This document shows, piece after piece, positions 8,414-17,286 of a stretch of 64,000 nucleotides of DNA; positions within the stretch are counted from its first letter, which is position 1; the number at the start of each line of letters is the position of its first letter. The DNA is from an uncultured Paracoccaceae bacterium (GTDB taxonomy: Bacteria; Pseudomonadota; Alphaproteobacteria; Rhodobacterales; Rhodobacteraceae): the NCBI GenBank assembly GCA_951812615.1, contig CATOSU010000002.1:1612001-1676000 (forward strand), given 5' to 3'. Under the pieces are notes generated by a model. That model saw nothing but the letters and a program-made list of their open reading frames with translations, was not told the DNA's origin and searched no databases. A program made the position numbers and the translations under genes.

Positions 8414-9511
8414 TCAGGCGTCCAGCGCGCGGCAATCTTCGGGCAACCATCCGACTTCGATCTGCTGGCCAGGGGCCAGGCGGACCTGATCGGGGGCGTT
8501 GCGTGTCTTGATAACGAACTCGTCGTTGCCAGCCACCTTCAGGCGGGTGCGGAAGATGTCGCCCATGTAAATGAACTCCAGCACCTCGGCCTTGACCGTG
8601 TGCGTGCCTTCCTGAAGCCGGTCTTTGTTGAATTCGACCCGCTCGGGCCGGATCGATACACGGGTCCGGTCACCGACGCCGACATTGATCGGGTTGCAAT
8701 CGATCAATTCGCCATCGTCCAGCTGAACCAGCGCGACGCCGCCGTTGATTTCCTTGACGACACCGTCGAGCGTGTTGTTTTCGCCGATGAACTGGGCCAC
8801 GAAGCTGTTTCCGGGCTCTTCATAGAGCTTGTCCGGCGGCGCCAGCTGTTGAATCCGGCCATCGTCGAACACCGCGACCCGGTCGGACATGGTCATGGCT
8901 TCTGTCTGGTCGTGGGTCACGTAGACCACGGTGATGCCCAGATCGTCGGCGATGCGTTTGATTTCGAACTGCATGTGTTCGCGCAGTTGCTTGTCGAGCG
9001 CGCCCAGCGGTTCGTCCATCAGGACAAGTTCGGCTTCGAAGACCAGCGCGCGCGCAAGGGCGATCCGCTGTTGCTGACCGCCGGACAACTGGGCCGGCCG
9101 GCGGCCGCCGAATTCGCCCATCTGCACCATGTCCAGCACGTTCCGGACCCGTTCTTCGCGCTCGGATTTGCCCATTTTCCGGACTTCCAGCGGGAAGGAG
9201 AGGTTTTCCGCAACCGTCATATGTGGAAACAGCGCGTAGTTCTGAAACACCATGCCGATCCCGCGTTTGTGCGGCGGGATGTTGTTGATCGACACGCCGT
9301 CCAGACGAATGTCACCATGCGTTGCGGTTTCGAACCCGGCCAGCATCATGAGACAGGTCGTCTTGCCCGAGCCTGACGGCCCGAGCATTGTCAGAAACTC
9401 GCCTTTTGGCATGACGAGGTTGAGATCTTTGACGACGAGTGTTTCGCCATCATAGCTCTTTTGAACCCGCTCGAATTCAACGAACGCGTCCGTGCCTTTG
9501 CTTTCCGCCAA
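8414..9511 (-). CDS. Polyamine-type ABC transporter ATP-binding protein (PotA-like)
   Basis: The 365-residue ATPase carries Walker A GPSGSGKTT, signature LSGGQQQRIALAR, Walker B LVLMDEP and the switch His in VYVTHDQTEAM, then a C-terminal TOBE domain. It energises the importer encoded downstream. The start is a TTG at 9511 with GGGGAG 6 bases upstream; I see no better ATG before the conserved core. It is first in the leftward operon ATPase, binding protein, permease B, permease C. The 124-base gap upstream (9512-9635) holds no gene and is the likely promoter region. Confidence 0.93.
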   Translation of the reverse strand: MAESKGTDAFVEFERVQKSYDGETLVVKDLNLVMPKGEFLTMLGPSGSGKTTCLMMLAGFETATHGDIRLDGVSINNIPPHKRGIGMVFQNYALFPHMTVAENLSFPLEVRKMGKSEREERVRNVLDMVQMGEFGGRRPAQLSGGQQQRIALARALVFEAELVLMDEPLGALDKQLREHMQFEIKRIADDLGITVVYVTHDQTEAMTMSDRVAVFDDGRIQQLAPPDKLYEEPGNSFVAQFIGENNTLDGVVKEINGGVALVQLDDGELIDCNPINVGVGDRTRVSIRPERVEFNKDRLQEGTHTVKAEVLEFIYMGDIFRTRLKVAGNDEFVIKTRNAPDQVRLAPGQQIEVGWLPEDCRALDA

Positions 9512-9635
9512 AGGAAGCTCCCCGGTTATCTAGTCGCAGACTTGGTGGCTGCTTTGTGAGCGAAGCTAAACATATTCAGCGGGAAGTATGCAACTAAATC
9601 GAATTCTCTGCCTGAAAATACGACATTTTACCCGG

Positions 9636-11033
9636 TCATGAGCGGGCTTTAAGCATGTCGTTGTCCTTCAGGTGCGCGTGGGTTTCATCCAGCGTCCGCC
9701 ATGCCCGTTCGATCAGCATGTCGATTTCGGCCGGCGATATGACCAGCGGCGGTGCGATGACCATCCGGTCGCCGACATGGCGCATGATCAGGTTGTTGGC
9801 AAATGACCGTTCGCGGCACACCAGACCGACGGTGCCGGGGTCCGACGCAAAGGCGGCGCGGCTGTCCTTGTGCGGGGTCAGCGCGATGGACGCCATCATG
9901 CCAACGATGCTGGCCTGCCCCACCAGCGGATGATCAGTCAGCGCTTGCCATTTCTCCCTGAGATGCGGACCGGCCACGTTGCGGACATGGTCCAGCATGT
10001 TTTCCTCTTCCATGATCCGCAGGTTTTCGAGCGCGACCGCCGCGGCAACCGGATGGCCGGAATACGTATAGCCGTGCGTAAACTCGCTGTTGCCCAGCAC
10101 GTCCGCCACTTCATCGCTGACGATGGAACCGCCGATCGGCTGATAGCCCGATGACACACCCTTGGCGAAGGTGATGATGTCGGGGGTGATGCCCATGGTT
10201 TCGGACCCGAACCAGTTGCCGGTGCGCCCGAACCCGGTGATGACCTCGTCCGCGATCAGCAGAATGTCATGCGCGTCACAAATTCTCTGAATTTCCGGCC
10301 AGTAGGTTTCCGGCGGAACGATGACGCCACCAGCGCCCTGAACCGGTTCGGCGATAAACGCGGCGATGTTGTCTTCGCCCAGGTCAGTGATTGCCTGTTC
10401 CAGTTCCTGCGCGCGTTCCAGCCCGAATTGCGCGGGCGTCTTGCCGCCGCCTTCGGACCACCAGTCGGGTTGTCCGATATGGTGGATGTCGGGAATGGGC
10501 AGCCCGCCCTGCGCGTGCATCGCCGCCATTCCGCCCAGAGAGGCGCTGCCGATCGAAGACCCGTGGTAGGCGTTTTTGCGGCTGATGATGATCCTCTTGG
10601 AGGGTTTGTTCTTCAATTCCCAGTAGTGGCGGACCATGCGAATGTTGGTGTCGTTCGCCTCGGACCCGCCGGAGGCAAAAAACACGCCGTTCATGTTTTC
10701 CGGCGCCAGTTCCGCCAGTTTGGCCGCCAGCGCGATGACCGGCACATGCGTGGTGTGAAAGAAGGTGTTGTAATACGGCAGTTCCCGCATCTGGCGCGCC
10801 GCGACGTCTGCCAGTTCGTTACGCCCGTAGCCGATGTTCACATTCCACAGCCCTGACATGCCGTCTAGGATGTCGTTGCCTTCGCTGTCGGTCAGCATCA
10901 CGCCCTTGGCCCGTGTGATGACGCGCACGCCCTTTTCCGCAACATCGGCATTGGCAGAAAACGGATGCATGTGATGTGCGGCATCCAGCGCCTGAAGTTC
11001 GGCGGTGGGCATGTGGTTGGAAACATCAGACAT
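9636..11033 (-). CDS. Class III pyridoxal-phosphate aminotransferase (putrescine/omega-amine transaminase-like)
   Basis: The 465-residue protein is a fold-type I class III (omega) aminotransferase. The PLP-binding Lys lies in ITFAKGVSSGYQPIGG, the cofactor Asp in LLIADEVITGFGRTGNW, and the phosphate-binding GSEAND near residue 120. Relatives act on putrescine, beta-alanine or other terminal amines with pyruvate as acceptor. Its place between two polyamine importers favours a putrescine/spermidine catabolic role, but this is inference from context. The ATG has AAGGAGCC upstream. It lies directly downstream of the GntR regulator on the same strand. Confidence 0.88.
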   Translation of the reverse strand: MSDVSNHMPTAELQALDAAHHMHPFSANADVAEKGVRVITRAKGVMLTDSEGNDILDGMSGLWNVNIGYGRNELADVAARQMRELPYYNTFFHTTHVPVIALAAKLAELAPENMNGVFFASGGSEANDTNIRMVRHYWELKNKPSKRIIISRKNAYHGSSIGSASLGGMAAMHAQGGLPIPDIHHIGQPDWWSEGGGKTPAQFGLERAQELEQAITDLGEDNIAAFIAEPVQGAGGVIVPPETYWPEIQRICDAHDILLIADEVITGFGRTGNWFGSETMGITPDIITFAKGVSSGYQPIGGSIVSDEVADVLGNSEFTHGYTYSGHPVAAAVALENLRIMEEENMLDHVRNVAGPHLREKWQALTDHPLVGQASIVGMMASIALTPHKDSRAAFASDPGTVGLVCRERSFANNLIMRHVGDRMVIAPPLVISPAEIDMLIERAWRTLDETHAHLKDNDMLKARS

Positions 11034-11067
11034 CGGCCGGCTCCTTATTCGCGGGTGGAGTCAGAAT

Positions 11068-11077
11068 ATGATCAAAC
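11068..11077. promoter_or_regulatory. Candidate GntR operator upstream of the aminotransferase
   Basis: ATGATCAAAC lies 35 bases upstream of the aminotransferase start. Its TGATCAAA core recurs at 11878-11885, on the other side of the GntR gene. The site is inferred from the shared motif and position only. Confidence 0.35.
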
Positions 11078-11829
11078 TATTCGCTGTCAATCGAATCAGT
11101 CACCCGGCGCGGCGGATCGAGTTCCGCCAACATCAGGTTCATACCCTGTTCAAGATCGCGAACCGTCGCCCTGGCGGCGCCTTCCGCGTTTCCGGCACGC
11201 AGCGCCTCGAGAATTTCCTTGTGCCAGTCGGGCAGATTCTGAGTGCCCAGTCGACCGCACACGATTCGCAGCGACGGGCCGAAACGTAGCCACAGACGCT
11301 CGGTGACTTCCTGTAAGATCGGCGCATCGGCCATTTGGTACATGCCGATGTGAAACCGGTAGTTTTCCAGCAGGTAGCTGCGGATGTCGCCGGTGCGGAT
11401 GGCGTCGTCCAGCGCCAGATCGATATGTGCCAGCGCATCGATCCTGTCTGGTGTTGCAGCGGCAACGGCGCGGTGTGCGAGTTCGTATTCCACTGTTTTT
11501 CTTAAGAAAAGCAACTCTTGGACATCCCGATGGGAAAGCAGCGGAACGCTGACGCGCCGGTTGCCGTGAAAGGCCAGGGCGCCTTCGGCAGTGAGCCTGC
11601 GGATGGCTTCGCGAATGGGGGTGACACCGCTGTTCAGTTCCGCGGTCAGGCCCTGAATGGTAACCGGCTGACCCGGTGCGAGGTCGCCGAAAAGCACCAT
11701 GTCACGCAGGTCCAGATAGGTCTGTTCATGCGCCGGGCGGGTGCCTGCAGAACGCGCGCCGTTGCCTGCAACAGATTTTGTATTGGACGATGCGTATTGA
11801 GCCATCCCCGTTCCGACTGTTTGCGCCAT
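11077..11829 (-). CDS. GntR-family transcriptional regulator, FadR/FCD subfamily
   Basis: The 250-residue protein has an N-terminal winged helix-turn-helix (about 30-95, with SGVTPIREAIRRLTAEGAL as the recognition-helix area) and an all-helical FCD ligand domain (about 105-235) with the Asp/His metal-type positions usual for the group. The first 25 or so residues are low-complexity, and an internal ATG at 11805 is an alternative start. Gene order suggests it controls the aminotransferase (downstream, 43 bases away) and the divergent polyamine importer at 11932. The likely effector is a polyamine or a breakdown product; that is inference. Confidence 0.88.
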   Translation of the reverse strand: MAQTVGTGMAQYASSNTKSVAGNGARSAGTRPAHEQTYLDLRDMVLFGDLAPGQPVTIQGLTAELNSGVTPIREAIRRLTAEGALAFHGNRRVSVPLLSHRDVQELLFLRKTVEYELAHRAVAAATPDRIDALAHIDLALDDAIRTGDIRSYLLENYRFHIGMYQMADAPILQEVTERLWLRFGPSLRIVCGRLGTQNLPDWHKEILEALRAGNAEGAARATVRDLEQGMNLMLAELDPPRRVTDSIDSE

Positions 11830-11876
11830 ATCAGGGCATATGAAAGCGTAATTTTCTTCCGGACATTATACAAAAC

Positions 11877-11885
11877 TTGATCAAA
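11877..11885. promoter_or_regulatory. Candidate GntR operator in the gntR/binding-protein divergent region
   Basis: TTGATCAAA, containing the 8-bp palindrome TTGATCAA, lies in the 102-base divergent region between the regulator (start 11829) and the PotF-like gene (start 11932). It shares TGATCAAA with 11068-11077. Autoregulation plus control of the importer would fit. Confidence 0.4.
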
Positions 11886-11931
11886 TTCCAAAACGGGGGA
11901 ATGATGGGCCCGGAAGAACAGGGGAGTCACC

Positions 11932-13017
11932 ATGAAAAAAATTCTATTCACCACGGTTGCCGGAGTTGCTCTGGCGGCCACATCGGCCATGGCCGAAGAA
12001 GTGCGGGTCTATAACTGGTCCGACTATATCGACGAATCGCTCCTGGAAAAGTTCGAGCAGGAAACCGGGCTCGAACTGATCTACGACGTGTTCGATTCCA
12101 ACGAAGTTCTGGAAACCAAAATGCTGGCCGGCGGGTCGGGCTATGATGTTGTCGTGCCGTCGGGCACATTTCTGCAACGTCAGATCATGGCCGGCGCCTT
12201 TCAGAAGCTGGACCAGTCCAAGCTGCCGAACGCAGGCAATCTGTGGGACGTGATCGAAGCCCGCACGGCGCAGTACGATCCCGGCAACGAATATTCGATC
12301 AACTATATGTGGGGATCGACGGGCATCGGCCTGAACGTTGGCAAGGTCAAGGAAATCCTGGGCGAGGATGTGCAGCTCAACAGCATGGATCTGCTGCTGA
12401 AACCTGAGGTCGTCGAGAAGCTGGCCGATTGCGGCGTGTATTTCCTGGATGCGCCGACCGAGGTTGTGCCGATGGTGCTGCAATATCTGGGAGAGGACCC
12501 CGACAGCCACGATCCGGACGTGATTGCCAAGTCCGAACCGGTGCTGGCGGCGGTGCGGCCGCATATCCAGAAATTCCACAGCTCGGAGTACATCAACGGG
12601 CTGGCCAACGGCGATATCTGCGTTGCAATGGGGTGGTCCGGCGACGTCCTGCAGGCCCGCGACCGTGCCGCCGAGGCCGAAAACGGTGTGGAAGTCGCCT
12701 ATTACGCCTTTGCCGAAGGATCGCTTATGTGGTTCGATCAGATGGCAATTCCGGTCGATGCTCCGAACCCGGACGGGGCCCATAAGTTCCTGAACTTCAT
12801 CATGGATGCCAACAACATGGCGGCGGCATCGAACTATGTCTATTTCGCCAACGGCAACCTTGCCAGCCAGCAACATCTTGAAGAAGACGTGATCGGCGAT
12901 CCGGCCATCTACCCGGACGAAGCGACGCTGGAAAACCTGTACACCACCACACCCTATGACCCGAAGGTGCAGCGGGTGGTGACGCGGTTGTGGACCAAGA
13001 TCAAGTCCGGAACCTGA
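11932..13017 (+). CDS. potF: Putrescine-type ABC transporter substrate-binding protein (PotF-like)
   Basis: The 361-residue periplasmic protein has a signal peptide cleaved near SAMAEE. The mature N-terminus VRVYNWSDYIDESLLEKFEQ is the PotD/PotF opening motif, in which the early Trp-Ser-Asp-Tyr contributes to polyamine binding. It has a GGGGAG ribosome-binding site and ATG start. It is first in a five-gene unit encoding binding protein, ATPase, two permeases and an FAD oxidase. The downstream genes are of the PotG/H/I type, so a putrescine-preferring importer is the best call; the ligand is inferred. Confidence 0.9.
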   Translation: MKKILFTTVAGVALAATSAMAEEVRVYNWSDYIDESLLEKFEQETGLELIYDVFDSNEVLETKMLAGGSGYDVVVPSGTFLQRQIMAGAFQKLDQSKLPNAGNLWDVIEARTAQYDPGNEYSINYMWGSTGIGLNVGKVKEILGEDVQLNSMDLLLKPEVVEKLADCGVYFLDAPTEVVPMVLQYLGEDPDSHDPDVIAKSEPVLAAVRPHIQKFHSSEYINGLANGDICVAMGWSGDVLQARDRAAEAENGVEVAYYAFAEGSLMWFDQMAIPVDAPNPDGAHKFLNFIMDANNMAAASNYVYFANGNLASQQHLEEDVIGDPAIYPDEATLENLYTTTPYDPKVQRVVTRLWTKIKSGT

Positions 13018-13029
13018 TCTGAAGAACGG

Positions 13030-13049
13030 CGGGGCGCGGGTGCGCCCCG
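13030..13049. promoter_or_regulatory. GC-rich hairpin after the PotF-like gene
   Basis: A perfect 8-bp stem, CGGGGCGC (13030-13037) and GCGCCCCG (13042-13049), with loop GGGT, 13 bases after the binding-protein stop and ahead of the ATPase gene. No T-tract follows. It matches the placement of the hairpins behind the other two binding-protein genes in the window. Confidence 0.6.
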
Positions 13050-13071
13050 TCACAGTTGCGGGGGCCTTTCA

Positions 13072-14196
13072 TTGGGACAAAACGTATTTGCGCCCTGGAC
13101 CGATCCGGCGGCCGAGCCGCTGATCCGGTTTCAGAACGTGACCAAGCGGTTCGGCAGTTTCGTTGCCATCGACGACCTGACGCTGGATATCTATGAGCAG
13201 GAGTTCTTTGCGCTGCTTGGCCCGTCGGGCTGTGGCAAGACCACGCTGATGCGGATGCTGGCCGGGTTTGAAAACGCGTCCGAAGGACGGATCGAGCTGG
13301 CCGGGCAGGACATTGACGGGATCCCGCCGAACAAGCGTGCCGTGAACATGATGTTCCAGTCCTATGCGCTGTTTCCGCATCTGAGCGTTTGGGACAATAT
13401 AGCCTTTGGCCTGCGCCGGGACCGGATGGCGAAAGCAGAGATCGACGCCCGGGTCGACGAGATGCTGAAACTGACGCGGCTGGAAAGCTTTGCCCGGCGC
13501 AAACCGCACCAGATTTCGGGCGGTCAGCGGCAACGTGTGGCGCTGGCTCGGTCGCTGGCGAAGGCACCGAAGCTTTTGCTGCTGGACGAACCGCTGGGTG
13601 CGCTGGACAAGAAGCTGCGTCAGGAAACCCAGTTTGAGCTGATGGACATTCAGGAAAAGACCGGCACGACATTCGTGATCGTCACACATGATCAGGAAGA
13701 AGCGATGACCGTGGCCAGCCGCGTTGCGGTCATGGATCATGGCCGGATCATTCAGGTTGCCACGCCGGAAGAGATCTACGAGGGGCCAAATTCGGTCTAT
13801 GTCGCCGATTTCATTGGCGACGTGAACCTGATCGAAGGCCGGGCGACGGCCAGCGGCGAAGATGGTTACAGCATCGAATGGGCGGCCGGGCAGCCGCCGC
13901 TGAGCGCGCAGTCAAAGCGCCCGTTCACGGATGCGCAGCGCTGTCATCTTGCTGTCCGGCCCGAGAAGGTTGCGATTTCGCACGACCGCCCCGAGGCAGA
14001 TAACGCGGTCGAAGGCCGGGTGCTGGACATTGCCTATCTCGGCAACATTTCGACCTATCACGTGGAATTGCCCTCGGGGCTGGTGATCAAGGCGCAGGCC
14101 GCAAACACACGGCGTATCGCCCGCCGCGATATCACATGGGAAGACACCGTTTGGCTGAGCTGGTCTGCTTCGGCCGCGGTGATGCTGGCGGACTGA
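13072..14196 (+). CDS. potG: Putrescine-type ABC transporter ATP-binding protein (PotG-like)
   Basis: The 374-residue ATPase has Walker A GPSGCGKTT, signature ISGGQRQRVALAR, Walker B LLLLDEP, the H-loop in IVTHDQEEAM and a C-terminal TOBE region. The start is TTG at 13072 (MGQNVFAPW...), behind a G-rich stretch. A later start would cut the conserved IRFQNVTKRFG strand, so TTG is preferred. Its stop overlaps the next gene's start (TGATG). It powers import by the PotH/PotI-like pair. Confidence 0.92.
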   Translation: MGQNVFAPWTDPAAEPLIRFQNVTKRFGSFVAIDDLTLDIYEQEFFALLGPSGCGKTTLMRMLAGFENASEGRIELAGQDIDGIPPNKRAVNMMFQSYALFPHLSVWDNIAFGLRRDRMAKAEIDARVDEMLKLTRLESFARRKPHQISGGQRQRVALARSLAKAPKLLLLDEPLGALDKKLRQETQFELMDIQEKTGTTFVIVTHDQEEAMTVASRVAVMDHGRIIQVATPEEIYEGPNSVYVADFIGDVNLIEGRATASGEDGYSIEWAAGQPPLSAQSKRPFTDAQRCHLAVRPEKVAISHDRPEADNAVEGRVLDIAYLGNISTYHVELPSGLVIKAQAANTRRIARRDITWEDTVWLSWSASAAVMLAD

Positions 14197-15077
14197 TGCG
14201 GCGCTGGGTTCTCATCGCGGTACCGTATCTGTGGCTTCTGGCCCTGTTCCTGGTGCCGTTTGTCATCGTCTTCAAAATCTCGCTCAGTGACGTGGCGCTG
14301 GCCCGTCCGCCCTATATTCCGCAGTTCAGCTGGGACGACGGGATCTGGGCGTTCCTGCGCGAGCTGGATTTTGAGAATTATATCTTCCTGACGACTGACA
14401 GCCTCTACTGGAAGGCGTATCTCAGTTCGTTGAAAATCGCGGTGTTTTCGACCTTTCTGACGTTGTTGGTGGGCTATCCGATTGCCTATGGCATGGCGCG
14501 TGCGCCGGAAGAATGGCGGCCGACGCTGATGATGCTGGTGATCCTGCCGTTCTGGACCAGCTTCCTGATCCGGGTCTATTCGTGGATGGGGATCCTCAGC
14601 CAGGAAGGCTACCTGAACCAGATCCTGATGTGGACGGGGATCATATCCACGCCGCTGACGATCCTGAACACGAACACCGCCGTTTATGTTGGCATCGTCT
14701 ATACCTACCTGCCGTTCATGATCCTGCCGATTTACGCGGCTCTGGACCGGCTGGACGGATCGCTGATCGAAGCAGCGGAAGATCTGGGATGTTCGCGGTT
14801 TCAGGCGTTCTGGCTGGTGACCTTTCCGCTCTCGCGGAACGGCGTTATTGCCGGCAGTTTTCTGGTCTTCATCCCGGCATTGGGGGAGTTCGTTATTCCC
14901 TCGATCCTGGGTGGATCGAAAACACTGATGATCGGTAAGGTGTTGTGGGAGGAGTTTTTCTCCAATCGGGACTGGCCGGTGGCCAGCGCGGTCGCGGTGG
15001 TGCTGCTGCTGATCCTCGTGGTTCCCATCGTGCTGTTCCAGCGCAATCAGCAGCGGCAGGCGGAGGCAGAGCAATGA
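14196..15077 (+). CDS. potH: ABC transporter permease (PotH-like)
   Basis: The 293-residue inner-membrane permease has about six transmembrane helices. The EAA-type cytoplasmic loop is at EAAEDLGCSRFQAFWLVTFP. The ATG at 14196 overlaps the potG stop (TGATG); a longer in-frame start inside potG is disfavoured. Normal length for PotH/PotB. The stop overlaps the potI start as ATGA, so translation is probably coupled. Confidence 0.92.
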   Translation: MRRWVLIAVPYLWLLALFLVPFVIVFKISLSDVALARPPYIPQFSWDDGIWAFLRELDFENYIFLTTDSLYWKAYLSSLKIAVFSTFLTLLVGYPIAYGMARAPEEWRPTLMMLVILPFWTSFLIRVYSWMGILSQEGYLNQILMWTGIISTPLTILNTNTAVYVGIVYTYLPFMILPIYAALDRLDGSLIEAAEDLGCSRFQAFWLVTFPLSRNGVIAGSFLVFIPALGEFVIPSILGGSKTLMIGKVLWEEFFSNRDWPVASAVAVVLLLILVVPIVLFQRNQQRQAEAEQ

Positions 15078-15892
15078 CCCGGCTGTCCTGGTTCAATACC
15101 GTGTCGCTGACACTGGGCTTTGCCTTTCTCTATATCCCGATGATCATTCTGATCATCTACAGCTTCAACGAAAGCCGGCTGGTCACGGTCTGGGCCGGGT
15201 TTTCAACCAAATGGTATGGCGAGTTGATCCGGAACGAGGCGATGCTGGATGCGGCATGGGTCACTTTGCGGGTGGCTGTGATGTCCTCGACCATTGCGAC
15301 GGTGCTGGGCACGATGGCGGCTTATGTTCTGGTGCGCGAGGGCCGGTTTTTCGGGCGGACGCTGTTTTCCGGCATGATCTATGCGCCGCTTGTGATGCCC
15401 GAGGTGATAACCGGCCTGTCGCTGCTGCTGCTCTTTATCGGGCTGGGACTGGACCGGGGCATTCTGACCATCGTGCTGGCGCATACGACTTTTTCGATGT
15501 GCTTCGTGTCGGTTGTGGTGTCTTCGCGGCTGGTGACGTTCGACCGGTCGCTGGAGGAAGCCGCGCTCGATCTGGGGTGTTCGCCGTTCGAGGCGTTCCG
15601 GCTGGTGACGCTGCCGATCATTGCGCCGGCGGTGATTTCCGGCTGGCTGCTGGCCTTTACCCTGTCTCTGGATGATCTGGTGATCGCGTCGTTTACGTCC
15701 GGTCCCTCGGCCACCACCCTGCCGATCAAGATCTTTTCAGCCGTGCGGCTGGGCGTCAGCCCGGAGATCAATGCACTGTCGACCATCATGATCGCCATCG
15801 TGACGGTTGGGGTGATAACGGCCTCTCTGGTGTCCAAGCGCAACGCGCTGCGGCGTCAGAAGGATGAGCAGGCCGCGGTTCAGAACGCATGA
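15074..15892 (+). CDS. potI: ABC transporter permease (PotI-like)
   Basis: The 272-residue permease has six predicted helices and the EAA loop EEAALDLGCSPFEAFRLVTL. It starts at the ATG overlapping the potH stop (ATGA) and ends in an ATGA overlap with the FAD oxidase gene. With the PotH-like protein it forms the membrane channel of the second importer. Length matches ordinary PotC/PotI proteins, unlike the extended permease at 4688-5863. Confidence 0.92.
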   Translation: MTRLSWFNTVSLTLGFAFLYIPMIILIIYSFNESRLVTVWAGFSTKWYGELIRNEAMLDAAWVTLRVAVMSSTIATVLGTMAAYVLVREGRFFGRTLFSGMIYAPLVMPEVITGLSLLLLFIGLGLDRGILTIVLAHTTFSMCFVSVVVSSRLVTFDRSLEEAALDLGCSPFEAFRLVTLPIIAPAVISGWLLAFTLSLDDLVIASFTSGPSATTLPIKIFSAVRLGVSPEINALSTIMIAIVTVGVITASLVSKRNALRRQKDEQAAVQNA

Positions 15893-17220
15893 GGCGGATT
15901 TACTCTGACTATGCGTATGGCCGGGGTCCACGTGACGGGTGTTGGTGGGACGAAACCATTTCTGCGCCGCAATGGCCGGAACTGAACGCCGACATTTCTG
16001 TGGATGTCGCGATCGTCGGGGGCGGGTTCACTGGGGTCTCCGCGGCCCTGACGCTGGCCGAGGCCGGGGTGAGCGTGGCGGTGCTGGAAGCCCAATCGCC
16101 CGGATGGGGGGCCAGCGGCCGCAATGGCGGGTTCTGTTGCCTTGGTGGCGGGCGGCTGAGCGATGGCGAGTTGCAGGACAAATACGGCGGCGAGGGGCGT
16201 CAGCAGTATTACGATACGGAACGCGCGGCGATTTATCTGGTTGCCGGGCGGCTGGAGCGGTTCGGGATCGATGCTGACCGGCATTCGGATGGCGAAACGC
16301 AGCTGGCCCATTCGCCGCGCGCGATGGAAGGGTTGCGGCGGTCTGCAGATGCGCTCGTCGCACGTTACGGGGTCGAGACCCGGCTGACGGAAAAGGCGGA
16401 TCTGGCATCCGAAGGACTGAATGCCGGGTTTCACGGTGCGCTTACCATCCGGGTGGGTTTCGCGCTGAACCCGCGGAAATACCTGTTCGGTATTGCCCGC
16501 GCCGCGGAGGCAGCCGGTGCAGCCCTCTATCAGCGCACGCCAGTGACCCGGATTGATACCGCGCGTGAGGGTGTGCGTCTGTTCACGCCTGGCGGGCAGG
16601 TTCGGTGCGAGCGGGCGATTATTGCAACAAACGGGTATTCAAGCGAAGACATGCCGGACTGGCTGGCAGGGCGGTACATGCCGTCTCAGTCCAATGTTCT
16701 GGTCACCCGCCCGCTGACCGAGGCGGAACTGAACGCGCAGGGGTGGACATCGCTTCAGGCCAGCTATGACAGCCGGAACCTCTTGCATTACTTCCACCTG
16801 ATGCCCGATCGCCGGTTTCTGTTCGGCGCGCGTGGCGGTCTGCGGTCTTCGCCTGCGGCCGAGGCCCGGGCGCGGCGGTCCACCCGTCGCGATTTCGAGA
16901 AAATGTTTCCGGCCTGGGCGGATGTGGAAACGCCGCACCAGTGGTCCGGGATGGTCTGTCTTGCCCGCGACCGGGCGCCCTTTGTCGGGCCGGTCCCCGG
17001 GCAGCCGGGGCTTTATGCATCGCTGTGTTACCACGGCAATGGCGTGGCGAAGGGCAGCTGGTCGGGAACACAGCTGGCGCGCGTGCTGCTGAATCCCGCG
17101 GCCGAGCAGGAGATCCCGCGGCCAATGCGCCGTCCGCTGACCCGGTTTCCGCTGGGCCCGGTCCGCCGGATGCTGATGCCGCCGGTCTACTTTGCCCTGA
17201 GGCTGGCAGATCTGCGCTGA
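15889..17220 (+). CDS. FAD-dependent amine oxidoreductase, PuuB-like (gamma-glutamylputrescine oxidase family)
   Basis: The 443-residue DAO-family flavoprotein has an early Trp-rich N-terminus (CWWDET), the dinucleotide-binding VAIVGGGFTGVSAAL and the second GASGRNGGF motif typical of PuuB/OrdL enzymes. These oxidise an amine such as gamma-glutamylputrescine, releasing ammonia and peroxide. It is translationally coupled (ATGA) to potI, so import and oxidation are produced together. No gamma-glutamylputrescine synthetase (puuA) or puuC gene is in the window, so the precise substrate is uncertain. Confidence 0.85.
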   Translation: MRRIYSDYAYGRGPRDGCWWDETISAPQWPELNADISVDVAIVGGGFTGVSAALTLAEAGVSVAVLEAQSPGWGASGRNGGFCCLGGGRLSDGELQDKYGGEGRQQYYDTERAAIYLVAGRLERFGIDADRHSDGETQLAHSPRAMEGLRRSADALVARYGVETRLTEKADLASEGLNAGFHGALTIRVGFALNPRKYLFGIARAAEAAGAALYQRTPVTRIDTAREGVRLFTPGGQVRCERAIIATNGYSSEDMPDWLAGRYMPSQSNVLVTRPLTEAELNAQGWTSLQASYDSRNLLHYFHLMPDRRFLFGARGGLRSSPAAEARARRSTRRDFEKMFPAWADVETPHQWSGMVCLARDRAPFVGPVPGQPGLYASLCYHGNGVAKGSWSGTQLARVLLNPAAEQEIPRPMRRPLTRFPLGPVRRMLMPPVYFALRLADLR

Positions 17221-17286
17221 CACGCTGTTGACAGGGCCGGGGCAATGCCGCAAGCCTCGGTCAAAAATCTCTTTGAGGGCGTTTTC

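Noticed and set aside
17220-17286. TTGACA-like -35 element upstream of ugd
   Set aside because: No matching -10 sequence at normal spacing; not strong enough to call a promoter.
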